64,000 nucleotides of DNA from Prorocentrum cordatum (GCA_963575745.1 CAUYUJ010007458.1:310001-374000), one strand, 5' to 3'; numbered from the stretch's first letter, positions 23,395 through 34,394 are shown. Numbers and translations are program-made. The notes: a model not told the origin generated them from the sequence alone.

Positions 23395-25330
23395 CGAGGC
23401 GCCAAAACTCCGCAAGACTTTCAATCCGTTGGACACCCGGCAGCCTTCGACAGCGGCGACAGGCTAGCAGTTCGCGGCCCCTCCAGAACCCCCAGGGATG
23501 CCGAGATCCAGTCGGAGTCTCCGTAGGACGTCACCCCGCTGGACCCTCCGGCCGACCTCGACAGTGGCGACAGCTCAGCGGTACGCCCCCCCCCCCGAGC
23601 CACAGATGGCGAGAGCAAACCTGGATCTGCTTAGGACGTCACCGGGATGGACTGGACCCCCCAGCAGCGCTCGAACATGTCGACAACATTCGCAGATAGC
23701 AGCCCCCGCCCGGGATGGCGAGGCCTAACCTGCATCCCCGCATGACGTCACTCCGCTGAACCCCCCAACAGGTTTTTTCAAGTGGCGACAGCTCCGCAGT
23801 TCCCAGCCCCCCCAGGAGTGGCGAGGTCGAACCCGAATCTGCGAACAGGCGCCTCTCCGCTGGACACCACCAGCAACCGTCGAAAGTGACGACAGCTTCG
23901 CAATTCGCAGCCCCCACGGACGGCGAGGTCCAGTTTGTGTCTGCGGTAAGGCGTCTCTCCGCTGGACTCGCCAGCAGTCCTCGAACGTGGCGACACTTGC
24001 GCGACTCGCAGCGCCCCCCCTCCAGGGATGGCAAGGTCGAGTCGAACTCCGCGTAAGACGTCATCCCGCTGGACCTCCCAGCAGCCCTCGATAGTGGAGA
24101 CAATCCCGCAGATCGCACCCCCCCAAAAATGGCGAACTCAAATCGAGATCTGCTTATGACGTCACTCCGCTGAACTCCCCGGCAGCCCTCGAAAGTGGTG
24201 ATAGTTTTGTTGTTCGCGGCCCCCGAAGATGGCGATGTCTAATTTGGCAGTGCGTAAGACGTCGCTCCGCTGACCCCCAAACAACTCTCGAACGTGGCGA
24301 CAGATTCGCAATTCGCTACCCTGCGAGGATGGCAGGGTCGAAGTCTCAGCCCGCGGTAAAACCTCACTCGGCTGGAGCCCCCAGCAGCCCATGAAAGTGG
24401 TGACGGTTTCGCAGTTCGCAGCCAACCCAGCGATAGCGTGGTTCCATCAAAGTCTGCGGAACACGCCACTCCGCTGGACCTCCCAGCAACCCTCAAAATG
24501 AAATCCGTTTCGCGGTTCGCACCCCCCCCCACGGATGGCGAGGTCCAGTCTGGATCTGAGTAAGGCATCACTCCGCCAAACCCCAACCAGCCATCGAATG
24601 TGGCGACAACCTGGCATCTCGCAGCCTCCCAGGGATGGCGAGGTCTAGAATGGATCTGTGTACTGTAGGAACTCGACCACAAGAAACCTTCCACAAGAAA
24701 CCCCACCCTGAGACTCCTGGACGTCCATTGATTTTTGGTGTGGGAGCGTCACGCTTTCCAGAGCAAAGCCATCGAAACCCAACAACCCTGGAGGCAAGTA
24801 GTGTTTCTTGGCATGGACATCCACTGCAAGGCGTCACCGCGCCTAGGCCCCTCAGCAACACTCGCACCCCCCCCAAGGATGGCGGGGTCGTGTCTGAGCC
24901 TGCGTCAAGCACAACTCCACCGGGCGGGCCCCACAGCACCCCTCCAAATTGATGTCGTTCTCGCAATTCGCAGGCCACCATGGATGGCGAGGTCCAGTTT
25001 GAATCTGCGTAGTACGTCACCCCGCTGGATCCCCCACCAATCTTCAGAAACGTCGACAAGTTCGCATTTCGCAGCCCCGCACGTGTGGCGAGCTCTGATC
25101 TGAATCTGCGTATGGCGTCACCCCGCTGGACCCCCCGAGCTACCTTTCGAACCTGGCGACGTTATCGCTGTTTGCAGCCCCCGGGGATGGCGAGGTCTAG
25201 CCGGCGAACGTCAGGCGCCACTCCGCTGGTCAACGCCAACAGTCGTCGAAAGGGGTGATCCCCCCCCAGGGATGGCGAAGTCGAATCTGAGTTCGCGGTA
25301 AAGCGTCAGTCCGCTGGACCCAACAGACTG
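23395..25330. repeat. About 105-110-bp satellite, block 2 (about 17 copies)
   Basis: Each unit has GATGGCGAGGTC, AATCTGCGTAAGACGTCACT, CCGCTGGACCCCCCAGCAG and GTGGCGACAG-TTCGCAGTTCGCA. The unit between about 24665 and 24950 is disturbed. Confidence 0.9.
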
Positions 25331-25419
25331 GGCCGCATACCTGGCCGCTATGGCGGGCTCCTCGGCTGCCACGCACGCGTAGCTATCTCAGCTGAATGCG
25401 GAATATGCAGCACCATCGT

Positions 25420-26260
25420 CATTAGCGCGGGAGGAGGGGGAGGGCGCGTCGACGTCGTCAACGTCGTCACCGCCGCGGTCGTCATCGTCGAAGCCTTGGA
25501 CGTCGACATCGCGACGGCATCATCGTGGGGGAGAGGAAGTAGCACGTCGGCGTCGACGGCGTTGTCGCCGCGGTCGTCGTCATCTTGGACGTCGGCGAAA
25601 CGACGACGTCGGTGAAGCCAAGACGTCCTGTGATTGCACCGAAACGGCCAATGGTGGCCCCACTACGGCCCAGGACGGCCCACTCACCAGAGGACGACCC
25701 AGTAAGCCTATGTTGGAACCAATATAGCATCTCCACAACAACGGCGGCGATTGGCAGAAGCTGCGGTTCAATTATAACGAAGCGGCGCGCGCAACCAGGA
25801 TCGAACGAATCCAACAAGGCCGCAGCTAGTCAAATGGACAAGTTTGAAACGATTATCGCAGGTCAGGCGGCGTCTGAAAAAAACGTCAACTCTGTGGTCG
25901 TCGTCGTTGTCGTCGTCGTCGCAGGCGTCGTTCTGCACACCCCCGGTCTAAACCTTTCACGGTGGATATCTGTGCGGATCACGACCCTCTGTCGAAACTA
26001 TGCGCGCGTATCTGCTGATCTCAGCATCGACTTTTAAAGCCTTCAACCTTCACGATACTGTGCCAATCATGCGATTCGCTTCACGCCCGCAATATCAACC
26101 CCTCACGATGGAAATCTGTGCCGCTGACGACGCCCGGCAACAAAAACACTGTGCGGTGAACATCTGCGGATCTCAACATCGCCTTCTCACGCCTTCGACC
26201 TGATCCATTGCAACAACTCCGATTCTGCACTAAACCTTTCACGATGGAAATCTTTGTCGC
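25420..26260. other. GTC/CGA-rich stretch, otherwise unassigned
   Basis: GTCGTC-rich sequence at 25435-25610 and 25890-25925. 25930-26250 contains three degenerate copies of a segment with ACGATGGAAATCTGTG. No exon was recognised. Confidence 0.4.
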
Positions 26261-26264
26261 TCAC

Positions 26265-26530
26265 GATCCTCCGGCCTGACGCACATCGGTTCGCCCCCGA
26301 ACCCTCTCCGGCGTAAAGGGAGGAGGGGGGGGGGCCCGAAATCCTCCCCCCCTCTCTGGCGCGAGGAGCGGGTCCGAACCCCCCCCACCCCCTCCTCTCA
26401 ACGGGAGGAGGGGGGGCGTCCGAAATCCCCCACCCCCTGAAGGGCGGGGGGCGTGCGAACACCCCCCCACCTTTTCAGTCGGAAGATGGGGGGGGGGGGC
26501 GAGCACCCCCGCCTGTTCAATCAGAGGGGC
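26265..26530. repeat. C/G-run minisatellite, about 45 bp
   Basis: Four or five units of GCGGGGGGCGTCCGAAATCC followed by CCCCACCCCCT. Confidence 0.7.
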
Positions 26531-26589
26531 ATCCGCTGGCTTTTCAATCAGAGGGGCATCCCCTGGGAAGCTCTCCAACTCGTGCCCGA

Positions 26590-26845
26590 CTCAGTCACTC
26601 ATCCTTCCGATCAATCACACTCAGACCCACTCACACTCAGACTCACTAGTACATACTCACACATACTCATGCTCCCTCGCACTCACACCCACCAGCGGTA
26701 AGACTCACTCGCGCTCAGACATACGCACTCAGACCGCTCACAATCAGATAGGTTCGCACTCGGCTGATCAAAATATATCTGAACCCAGCATTTCGAACGT
26801 ACTTCGACCCATTCATATACAGACACACTCATACTCAGACTCGCC
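26590..26845. repeat. ACTCACACTCAGAC-like minisatellite
   Basis: Repeated CACTCAGAC and CTCACAC units, progressively degenerate. Confidence 0.7.
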
Positions 26846-27459
26846 CATGACCGCCGCGATGCGCCAGGCATCGCACTAGGGCGCTCCAGGGAGGAACCCC
26901 CAGAGGGGCATCTCCCGAAACTATTCGCGCCCGGAGTATGGGGATGTCTCGAGCGAGGCGCTCGTGCGGAGTCGCCGACTCCTCCCCGTTCAGAGCCCCA
27001 TGATCACCGCCTTGGGGCATGGGAAGCCGCCAAGGGGTGCTACACCTGCGTGTTCGCGCCCAGATTGTGCGCATGCCTCGAGCGAGGCGCTCGTGCAACG
27101 CCCCCGACTCCGCTCCTGTCAAAGCCCATCTGGTCACCGCGATGAAGCAGGCATCGCACTGGGGCGCCGCACGGTGGAGCTGCCAGAGGGCCTCTTACGT
27201 ATGAGGATGCCTCGAGCGCGGCGCTCGTGTGGAGTCGCCGACTCCTCTCCTTTCAGATCCCATGACCACCGCCATGTCGCAGGCACAGTGCTTGAGCACC
27301 CCACAGGAGAGCCGCCAGGGGATGCTCCACTTGCCCGTGCGCGCCCCGACTGTGTGGACGTCGCTCGCGAGGCCCTGGGCTGGGCGCCCCAGCCTCCTCG
27401 CCTCCAGAAGACCCATGGCCACCACGATGCAGCAGGCAGAACACTTGGGCAGCCCAATG
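26845..27459. repeat. About 140-bp satellite, four to five copies
   Basis: Units share CCATGACCACCGCCATG, CGCCAGGGGATGCTCCAC and CTCGAGCGAGGCGCTCGTG. The fifth unit is interrupted at 27459 by a family D element and seems to resume at 27644 (GGGAAACCGCCGAGG). Confidence 0.8.
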
Positions 27460-27643
27460 TCGGGAGCGGCCAAGAGGGGGGTGTCCAAGAGGGGGGGGTG
27501 CAAATCATGACCGGCGGCATGTGCGCGGCCCAGCGGGGGGGCCAGGGACGTAACGGAAATAAGAAGAGGCGCCATGAAATCTGGGAAATATCATGGCCCC
27601 CGCGATGATATCCATCATCGCCCCCCTCTTTGTCGCCCCCGAC
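27460..27643. mobile_element. MITE-like element, family D copy 2, inserted in satellite
   Basis: TCGGGAGCGGCCAAGAGGGG at the left mirrors CCCCTCTTTGTCGCCCCCGA at the right. The interior nearly matches copy 1 at 5165-5364. Satellite sequence continues on both sides. Confidence 0.8.
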
Positions 27644-28332
27644 AGTGGGAAACCGCCGAGGAGCGTTCAATCGCCCCGGGCAGAGACCTCTCACTCACAC
27701 ACAAGCCGGGGGAAGTGCCAGGAAAGGATGAGAACAAATGGGAATCCCCATGTCTTATGTTGCTCCCATCGTACTTAAGGACCACATTCCAGAAATAATT
27801 TCGAGCACCCAGGAAAAAGTATCGAAACAGTGTCGAACGAGTATCACCTCCCAGGGCCCGACGAGTGAAAACCATCAAGCGTCGGTGCTTTCTTGGTGCT
27901 CGAAATTCTGTATTGTGATCAGGGCTAAAGTAGGTAGGAACATTATAACCCGTGTCGAGAAATTGCCTCCCCCCCGGGGTGGGGGAGGGCACCCTGGGGG
28001 CGGGGAGGGGGACCGGCGACGACGGGGCCCGTGATGGCGCCAGAGAGGCTGCAGGGCGCACCTGCGTGCACTTTTCTACTTCTGCGTTGTATGTGTTGGG
28101 AGCTGTGCGCGTGTCCTGTGTCTCGGAAGCTGGGCGAAGGCTGCTGAGACCGTGGCTGCTAAAACGGCCCTCCCGGAAGGAAAAAAAAACTTCCCGAAAT
28201 GAGGCGCGGCACGCGAAACAGTCAAAGGGCTTCTTCCGGGAAGGACGAAGACAACTTCCTGGAGGTCGATTTTAGCAGCAACGGATTTAGCAGCCCTTGC
28301 CCGGCTTCCGAGTGTCTGCTCTCACTGACTAC

Positions 28333-28496
28333 CTACCAGACCACCCCAACCCAACCGGAAGACCTGCATTTGACCCGCATTCTGGGTTGGGGGGGTACGG
28401 GTTGCATATGTTTTTTCAATGCTCCCCGACCCCCCCCCCCACTGGAAATGGGGGGCAAATTGAAGCCTTCGGGTTGGGTTGGGGTGGTTTAGTGGG
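28333..28496. mobile_element. Fold-back element with CCACCCCAACCCAACC termini
   Basis: GACCACCCCAACCCAACCGG at the left and GGGTTGGGTTGGGGTGGTTT at the right are inverted. The arms extend about 50 bp around a C-run core. Confidence 0.75.
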
Positions 28497-29544
28497 TGGT
28501 GACTAACTGTCCCAGCGCTTCGCGGGCGCATTCAGCTGATGCTGGCGCTTGTTCCTACTTGCGCCTGGAACTGCACGGATATGCTTATCATGGATCTACT
28601 GCTCGCGTTCGCTGTTTGGCTCCAAGGCCACCGTCGGACGCTCCAGGGCTGCTTCTCTCGCGCTGTCTCATGCATCACCTACCACAGGAATCGGTATCGT
28701 ATCCATGGAATCCTTCACCCTGGTGTCAAAATTCGCGCACGACCGCACATGCACCAGCGTTGCTCCTTCCTTCCCAGCGTTGCACCAACTTCTGAGATCG
28801 GGCAGAATGGGCCACCGCGAACTGAGACAAGCTTCTGGCGAGTGCGCTCGAACAAAGCCCTGTTCTCCCTGATAAGAAGCGGGCGATGGCGAGCACGCGG
28901 AAACAAAATTGGACGACCAAACGTGAATAACAAGATCGTGCAGAAACACAAGCACGAACAGGCACAGGCACACGCGCGCTTCTTCTCGGCGAGCGCCCGC
29001 TCCGCGTCGCGCTGGCAATAGTGTGAGGCAGGCGGGAGAGCAGCTGGCGAGCGCACAACCGAATAGGAATGAGAAGATCCGGAGAGGCATGTGAGGGGGA
29101 ACGGGGGGAACGTTCGGAGGGGGCGGGCTCAGGGGGGGAAAATCGATCTGGAATCGGCAATACATCGCCGATACGTCGGCGATAGACCCCCGCTAGATAA
29201 TCCGCATGGTCCTAGGCGGTGTGGGACCGGACCCGTATCAGCGAGGAATGGGCGATCGGAGCTGGATGCATCCCCCCACTAAGCCTATCTCCTCCTGCGT
29301 AACGGTGCCCCTGCAGGGCACATGTACCCATCGGTCGGAAAAAAGTAGGTAGAACCATGAAGTAAGAAGGCGTTAGAAATAGATTTGGTCTCATCCACTC
29401 CCCTGAAGCCACTCGATCATTGAAGTAGGAAGGCGCCTAAAGTAGATTGGAATCTGGGAATCCAAGACTACCTGCTTTCAACGACCGATGGGTAACGGTG
29501 CCCCCGCACGGGCACGTGTACACGTTCTGTCACCCGAGGGGCAC

Positions 29545-29640
29545 CGACAGCAGGCCCGAGTAGATCTCGAAGTGCAACTCCTGGCGCAGAGGTTCCGAGA
29601 TGTCGTGGAGGAGCTTCACGTTCTCCTCAGGCAAGTGCGC
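29545..29640 (-). CDS. Channel exon: C-linker, second half
   Basis: Exactly 32 codons, phase 0 at both ends: AHLPEENVKLLHDISEPLRQ then ELHFEIYSGLLS. The P-E-x-N-V-x-L-L and I-S-E-P-L-R-x-E-L-H-F-E pattern matches the C-linker to CNBD transition of EAG/CNG-like channels, where V-H-P-F/L-F follows. The next exon indeed begins with VHPLF. The acceptor GCGAG|GCG is preceded by a long pyrimidine run made by a (TCC)n microsatellite on this strand. The donor is TCG|GTGCCC. Confidence 0.85.
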
Positions 29641-29651
29641 CTCGCAGCAGA

Positions 29652-29717
29652 GGAGGGGGAGGAGGAGGAGGAGGAGGAGGAGGAGGAGGAGGAGGAGGAG
29701 GAGGAGGAGGAGGATGA
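29652..29717. repeat. (GGA)n microsatellite next to a channel exon
   Basis: On the minus strand it reads as an almost pure pyrimidine (TCC)n run ending about 12 bp before the acceptor of the exon at 29545-29640. Confidence 0.95.
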
Positions 29718-30274
29718 CCGTTGGTCATTCGTCTCTCCGCCTGTTCCTCCTTCCTTCTCCCTCCTCCCTCCGTCGTTCGTCTTCCCTTCCGCCCTCTCTC
29801 CCCTCTTCATCATTATTATCGTCGTCGTCGCCGTCGTCGTGACTGCAGAAGCTTACCAAGCCCAGCAATCAACAAGGTTGCAGCACAGATCCGCTCGTTC
29901 TTTTTCTCTCATCGCCCCGCCCTCGTTGCTGTCATTGCCGTCGTCACTCCTGCCACTCCTCACGCCCCATGCCACGCAGTGCCAATGCTTCATGCCACTG
30001 GCAGTACTATGCACGGTCGGGCCACCCGTTTTGCCACTGCACCTCTTCCAATGGACGATGGGGGCGGGCAAACATATGCAAACATGCGTCTGATTTTGGC
30101 TGCCAGCCGGCAGAAATCCCAAACTGCCGCCGGAGGGAATACTTGCTTCCAACCGCTGCCTGGGGGATCACCAAATTCCCATGCGGGTGATGCCGGCACG
30201 ATCGTGGGGAATGACCGACAGTCGACGGCCGACGGTCCAACGAAAGCACGATATGGTGCTCCCCGATGCGGGGC

Positions 30275-30366
30275 CTCCTGCTCCGCGATCACGTGCTGAG
30301 CGTTCGCCAGGACCCGGTTCCTCAGGCTCCGCGAGATGAGGCGCTCCTGCAGGTCCGCCTTGTCCC
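30275..30366 (-). CDS. Channel exon: C-linker, first half
   Basis: After an acceptor ending GACAG, the two bases GG complete the codon begun in the S6 exon. The frame then reads DKADLQERLISRSLRNRV and LANAQHVIAEQE. ISRSL followed by basic residues and AQHVIAEQ is the pattern of the helical C-linker just after S6 in this channel group. The 92-bp exon ends in phase 0 at CAG GAG before GCCCCG (GC donor). A GA donor three bases earlier is possible but would shorten the linker by one residue relative to the usual spacing. Confidence 0.8.
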
Positions 30367-31164
30367 CTGTCTGCCGGGGTCGACAGCGTGTGCCAAGGGA
30401 GAGAGGAGGCCGAGGGAGGTGATCTGGAGCGCCCTGCGTAGAGGGGGAATGGCTGGAATCCCTGAGCGGAGCCTGCTTCACGCAATGCTCGCGGGCAGCT
30501 GGCGCAGCTCGCGTCCTCCCTCAGAGAGGAGCGAGGCACTGTGCGGCTGCGGCACGGCTATCTGGAGGAGGCTGACTGGCTTTCGCGGGCAGCCTTAGGC
30601 CGTCACGTTGGCACTCTTATATGCCATGCGGCCCCTGTGCCCTGGAGGAGGAGTCCCGGGAGGTCCCAGAGGGACGCGGGTGCAGGCCGCTCGGAAGAAG
30701 TATTCAGTTGAAGCGCGAAGTAGTCAGGCGGTTACGCAACGTACATTTCTCTGCCCAACGTAATTGGCATTCGTCGGTTACCCAACGTGGATTGGGGTTC
30801 GGCCCGCCCCCGAAAACAAAAGACAAAGACGATGCTGTGTCGACAAGTGGCGCTCACGAGGTGCTCCTGTCTCTTGATCCTGCTGCTGGGGGCCAAGACG
30901 GTCCCGCCCCTCCAATTCGCCACCGTGCCGCACGGCATAATGAAACAGCCTTCAATACATTCGAATCCTCTTGAAAGGGCAAGAACCCCAAGTTGTGGGC
31001 GCTTCTTGGTTTTTGCCGTGCGACTTCTGGTGTGACCCGCCTGCCTCACCCGAACTGTCGAATTCTTTGGACAACCCTGCGTGGTTTAGTGTCACCGGCC
31101 ATGGAGGGTCGTGCCACCAGGAGACCTCGAGACCTCCCCCTGTAAGTTGGAGCCCATCCACAGC

Positions 31165-31300
31165 TCCTCCGCCTCCACCACCCCCCCCTCCCCTCCCCCT
31201 CCCCCTCCCCCTCCTCCTCCTCCTCCTCCTCCTCCTCCTCCTCCTCCTCCTCCTCCTCCTCCTCCTCCTCCTCCTCCTCCTCCTCCTCCTCCTCCTCTGT
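31165..31300. repeat. (CTC)n microsatellite
   Basis: CCCCCT followed by about 35 CTC triplets, homopurine/homopyrimidine and able to form triplex DNA. Confidence 0.95.
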
Positions 31301-31329
31301 TAGGGGGGCAGAAGGGAGGGGGGGCGGCC

Positions 31330-31515
31330 GAATCTGCCTTGAGGGCCCCCCAGAGGGCGCCGAGACGCCCACACGAGGCGCTGAGAGCCCCACCAGAGAC
31401 CCCCCAAGAGGCCTCCGAGAGGCCCACGAGAGGCCCGACATGGGCCTCAGGATGCCGCCAAAGAGCCCTCCAAGAGGCCCTCGAGAGGCATCTCAAGATA
31501 CCCTGAGAGGCATTC
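31330..31515. repeat. GAGGCCC-type minisatellite
   Basis: Units such as AGAGGCCCACGAG and GAGGGCCCCCC of 10-15 bp. Confidence 0.7.
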
Positions 31516-31948
31516 GCGAGGCCTCTAACCTATAGGCAACTAGATCCGCCGCCCGCCGCCCCCGTCGACTCACAGAGGGCTGCTAGGCGTTTCGGACTAG
31601 TGAATACGGTAGTCTTTCCAACATGTTGCTAGTGCGGTCTTGTTACATCCAGTCGGCCAAGCGGAAAACTGTCCTACACTGGATTCCCGATCAAGATGGC
31701 TCCGAGAGGGCCCCCAAGACTGCTAAGGTGGCACAAGATGCCTCCAAGATGGCTCAACAGACGTCCAAGATGGGCCAAAGTTGTCCCAAGATGAACGATG
31801 CGCCCACGGTCGCTTCAGGGTGGCCCAAGGGGCATCCAAGAGGCACCCCGGGAGGGCCCGAACAGGCCAAAATCGTGGATGCACCTTTAGTCATTCAAAA
31901 CATACATGTTTTTTCGCCCGTTCAGCTCCCCGCAACGCACGGCCCCAC

Positions 31949-32172
31949 TTGAGCAGGGGCCAACCGTCCCGGCATTCCATAGGCCTACCACGATATGTCT
32001 TAGAAGCCAGACATGCTACAAGAACAGAAACCGTGTTCTTAAAACAGAAGCCCGATGTGTTGAATAAAACAGTCTCAACCAGAAATGTTATGAGAACATT
32101 CCGTGCAGACCACAAAGGGTTATTGGCTTTGGTGGGCCTATACGCATGCCAGGACGCTTCGCCACTGCTCGA
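31949..32172. mobile_element. MITE-like element, family C copy 2
   Basis: TTGAGCAGG left end, CATAGGCCTACCACGATATG, AACCAGAAATGTTATGAGAA, GGTGGGCCTATACGCATGCC, CTGCTCGA right end. Confidence 0.75.
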
Positions 32173-32402
32173 TTCTCGCCTCTTCAGCTCCCGACAGCCG
32201 GAGACGGCCCAACGGGCCTCCAAGATAGCCCCAAGACGGCCCGAGAGGCCTTCAAAAGCCCAGGACGGGCCAAGAGGCTCCACAGGCGGTCCCCAAAGCC
32301 CCAGCACGGCGTAATCCCGAAGACGGCCCAGACATGCCCCGAAGACGAGGCTTCTGATGGGCCAAGATAGCCCGAAGACGGCCCAAGAAGCACCCAATAA
32401 GC

Positions 32403-32564
32403 TCGGCGGCGAGAGAGGGGGGGGGGGCATGCGAAGAAGAAGGCCTTCTCAGAAGGCAACGGCACTTCTCCGAAACCCTCGCGTCTTCTGACAGGTTGTT
32501 TGTGTCTTCCGAGACTTCTGTGAAGGCCCATCCTTTCTCACTTTCTCCCTGGGCTCGCCGCCGA
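32403..32564. mobile_element. MITE-like element, family A copy 2, with 7-bp target duplication
   Basis: TCGGCGGCGAG and CTCGCCGCCGA are perfect terminal inverted repeats. AATAAGC flanks both sides (32396-32402 and 32565-32571). The interior shares CTTCTCAGAAGGC and CTTTCTCAC-TTC blocks with copies 1 and 3. Confidence 0.85.
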
Positions 32565-33038
32565 AATAAGCCCCACTGGGGACCTCAATATGAGCAAGTG
32601 TTTGGCCTTCAGCTCCAAGACGTGGAGTTGCAGGGCCCAGGGAAGCCCAGGCGTTTCTCCTTCAGTCTGGGTTCCGACATTTGGCCGAAGGTGGGGAGGG
32701 TGGGGGTGTCTGGGCGTGGCCCGGTGATTGGTCGATCTGCTTCTGCTAGTCGCGCAGGAAGATTGGAAAGGGGGGTCCTGACCGGTCTCCAGGAGCAGCC
32801 CCAAACAGCAGCCGCGATCTGGTCCTGGGGGGAGGAGCGGGGACGGGAGGGCCCGCGTCGATCGGCGACACCATGCGGGCCCCCGATCCGATCCGATCCT
32901 CCTGCAGGAGAGTGGGGGCCCCACACAGGACGTGCGCACCAAACCACGTACACGAACCTGGAGCCCCCATTCGCGAGACTGGCCGCGTGATGCGAACGCT
33001 CGCGCCATGCGTAATTTCCAAACCGGCGTGGATTCATG

Positions 33039-33221
33039 TACTCCGGATTCCATAACAAAGTGGGGGGGGTCACATTCGGGGGGGGGTCTAATTTGGGCTG
33101 TCTTGGAGGGTTCGGGGGGGTCTGGGCAAAGGGCCGCCCTTTGATGGATAGTCTGGGGGGTCTAAACCTTCTCGTCTGGGAGGGTTGTGACCCCCTCCCT
33201 TTTATTACGAAATCTGGAGTA
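33039..33221. mobile_element. MITE-like element, family B copy 2 (inverted core)
   Basis: TACTCCGGATTCCATAAC at the left and TTATTACGAAATCTGGAGTA at the right, core rich in GGGGGGTCT. Confidence 0.75.
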
Positions 33222-33459
33222 CGTGTGCGACCTTCTTTCGCTCCCCGAAGAGCGGGGAGCGGGGCCCCTACGCCACGAAACTACGTACGCAGACGCCCTC
33301 CGACGCGAGCTCTGCCTGCACCTTCCGGGGGGGGAGCGGTGTAGAAAGTCGCTGGCTCTCAGTGGTGATTGACACACTGCCACCCTCGCCTGAGGCCCAG
33401 GAGCATACCGGTGGGCCCAGGAGCATTCCGGTGGAGCACGGCTGTGTGTACTGTTTGTT

Positions 33460-33691
33460 TTGAGCAGAGACTGGCCGTCCCGTCATTCCTCTAGGCCTAC
33501 CACGGAATTGCCTTAGAACCAACAAATGTTCTGAATACAACACCAATGTTCTTAGAACATAAACCCAATGTGCTAAAACCAGACAGTCCCAGCCAGAAAT
33601 GTTTTAAGAACATTTCGTTGAATCCACAAAAGGTTCTTAGAACATTCTTTGGTAGGCCTATTGGCACGCCAGGACGCGTCGCCACTGCTTA
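33460..33691. mobile_element. MITE-like element, family C copy 3
   Basis: TTGAGCAG and CTGCTTAA ends, TAGGCCTACCACGGAAT left block, TTTGGTAGGCCTATTGGCAC right block. Flanking TTTGTT/TTGTTG may be a target duplication. Confidence 0.8.
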
Positions 33692-33884
33692 ATTGTTGCG
33701 GCGGACCCCCAGAGGACCCAGATGAGGCTCGGGCAGCGAGCCCCCCCCAGGACTTACCCCGCTGGGTGCGCCCGGCTACCTCTCTGGGGGGGGCAAGCGC
33801 AAACACCACGGCGCTGCCTCCCACGAGCTGTCACAGTACGCAGCTGTTTGCCAGCAAGGCAGGGCCGCCCCCCTTCGTGCCACA

Positions 33885-34026
33885 AGGCTGAACCTAAACG
33901 GTGTTTTTCGGTGTCGTGTTGTTCTCGATTTCCCTCGCTTTTGTCTCGAATCCGCCTTTACCGCAAAACGAAGTCGAAACGAAAACGGCCCACGAAATCA
34001 CCAAAAACACCGTGTAGGTCCAGCCC
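33885..34026. mobile_element. MITE-like element, family I copy 2
   Basis: GGCTGAACCTAAACGGTGTT and CACCGTGTAGGTCCAGCC termini; nearly the same interior as 10088-10228. Confidence 0.8.
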
Positions 34027-34237
34027 TGTCTTGCCCAGGGGGGAGGACCTGCACACCGTGCTTGCCCCTGGTGCGTCGCCGACGCCCCTCGCGGGATGGC
34101 CTCGCCGGGCGGGTCTCTCTGCCTCTGCGCCGCCGTGAGCGCCGGCCAGGCTCGGCTCGAAGGCTCGGCCTCGCCGGGAGCCGCTCGAAGGCTCGTCGGA
34201 GGCTCGTCGGGGGGGGGGCGGAATCGCGCACTTCAGC

Positions 34238-34394
34238 CTTTGAGATAGGTGTTCAGGTCCTTGAACTCGCCTGCCCTCCTGCCCGACAGCATGGACAGCC
34301 GCGTCAGGTTCGACGTGATGCTGGACACGAATGCGGACGCCACGAGGAAGCCAAACGCGAGAGCGAAGATGGCGTAGAACCGCTCCCAGAATGT
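34238..34394 (-). CDS. Channel exon: S6 and start of C-linker
   Basis: After an acceptor ending CCCCAG the frame reads TFWERFYAIFALAFGFLVAS followed by AFVSSITSNLTRL. This is a typical S6 with the V-S-S-I-T-S motif seen after S6 in dinoflagellate and ciliate EAG/CNG-like channels. It then runs into a charged segment ending DLNTYLK. The exon is 157 bp, starts in phase 0 and ends in phase 1 at AAA-G before GCTGAA (GC donor). Together with the pore exon it gives a continuous pore-S6 module across an intron of about 22 kb (34395-56452). The open frame on this strand in another phase is a shadow. Confidence 0.85.

Larger units (their letters stand above)
19503..29544 (-). other. Channel intron of about 10 kb
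   Basis: Filled largely with satellites and microsatellites listed separately. 19510-20500 has a (GA)n run at 19935-19992 but nothing else recognised. 28500-29540 has nothing recognised. Confidence 0.55.
30367..34237 (-). other. Channel intron of about 3.9 kb
   Basis: Contains elements of families C (twice), A, B and I, a long (CTC)n and AGGCCC minisatellites. 30370-31150 and 31520-31940 hold nothing recognisable apart from CCAAGATGGC-like units at 31690-31790. Confidence 0.6.

Noticed and set aside
26845-27459. Possible CRISPR-like array of direct repeats
   Set aside because: Whole units repeat in tandem without unique spacers of constant length; eukaryotic satellite. The 51.0-51.9 kb array was rejected for the same reason.
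30832-31035. Plus-strand frame starting with a hydrophobic, signal-like stretch
   Set aside because: Short, no splice context or homologue recognised, within an intron of the opposite strand; likely chance.
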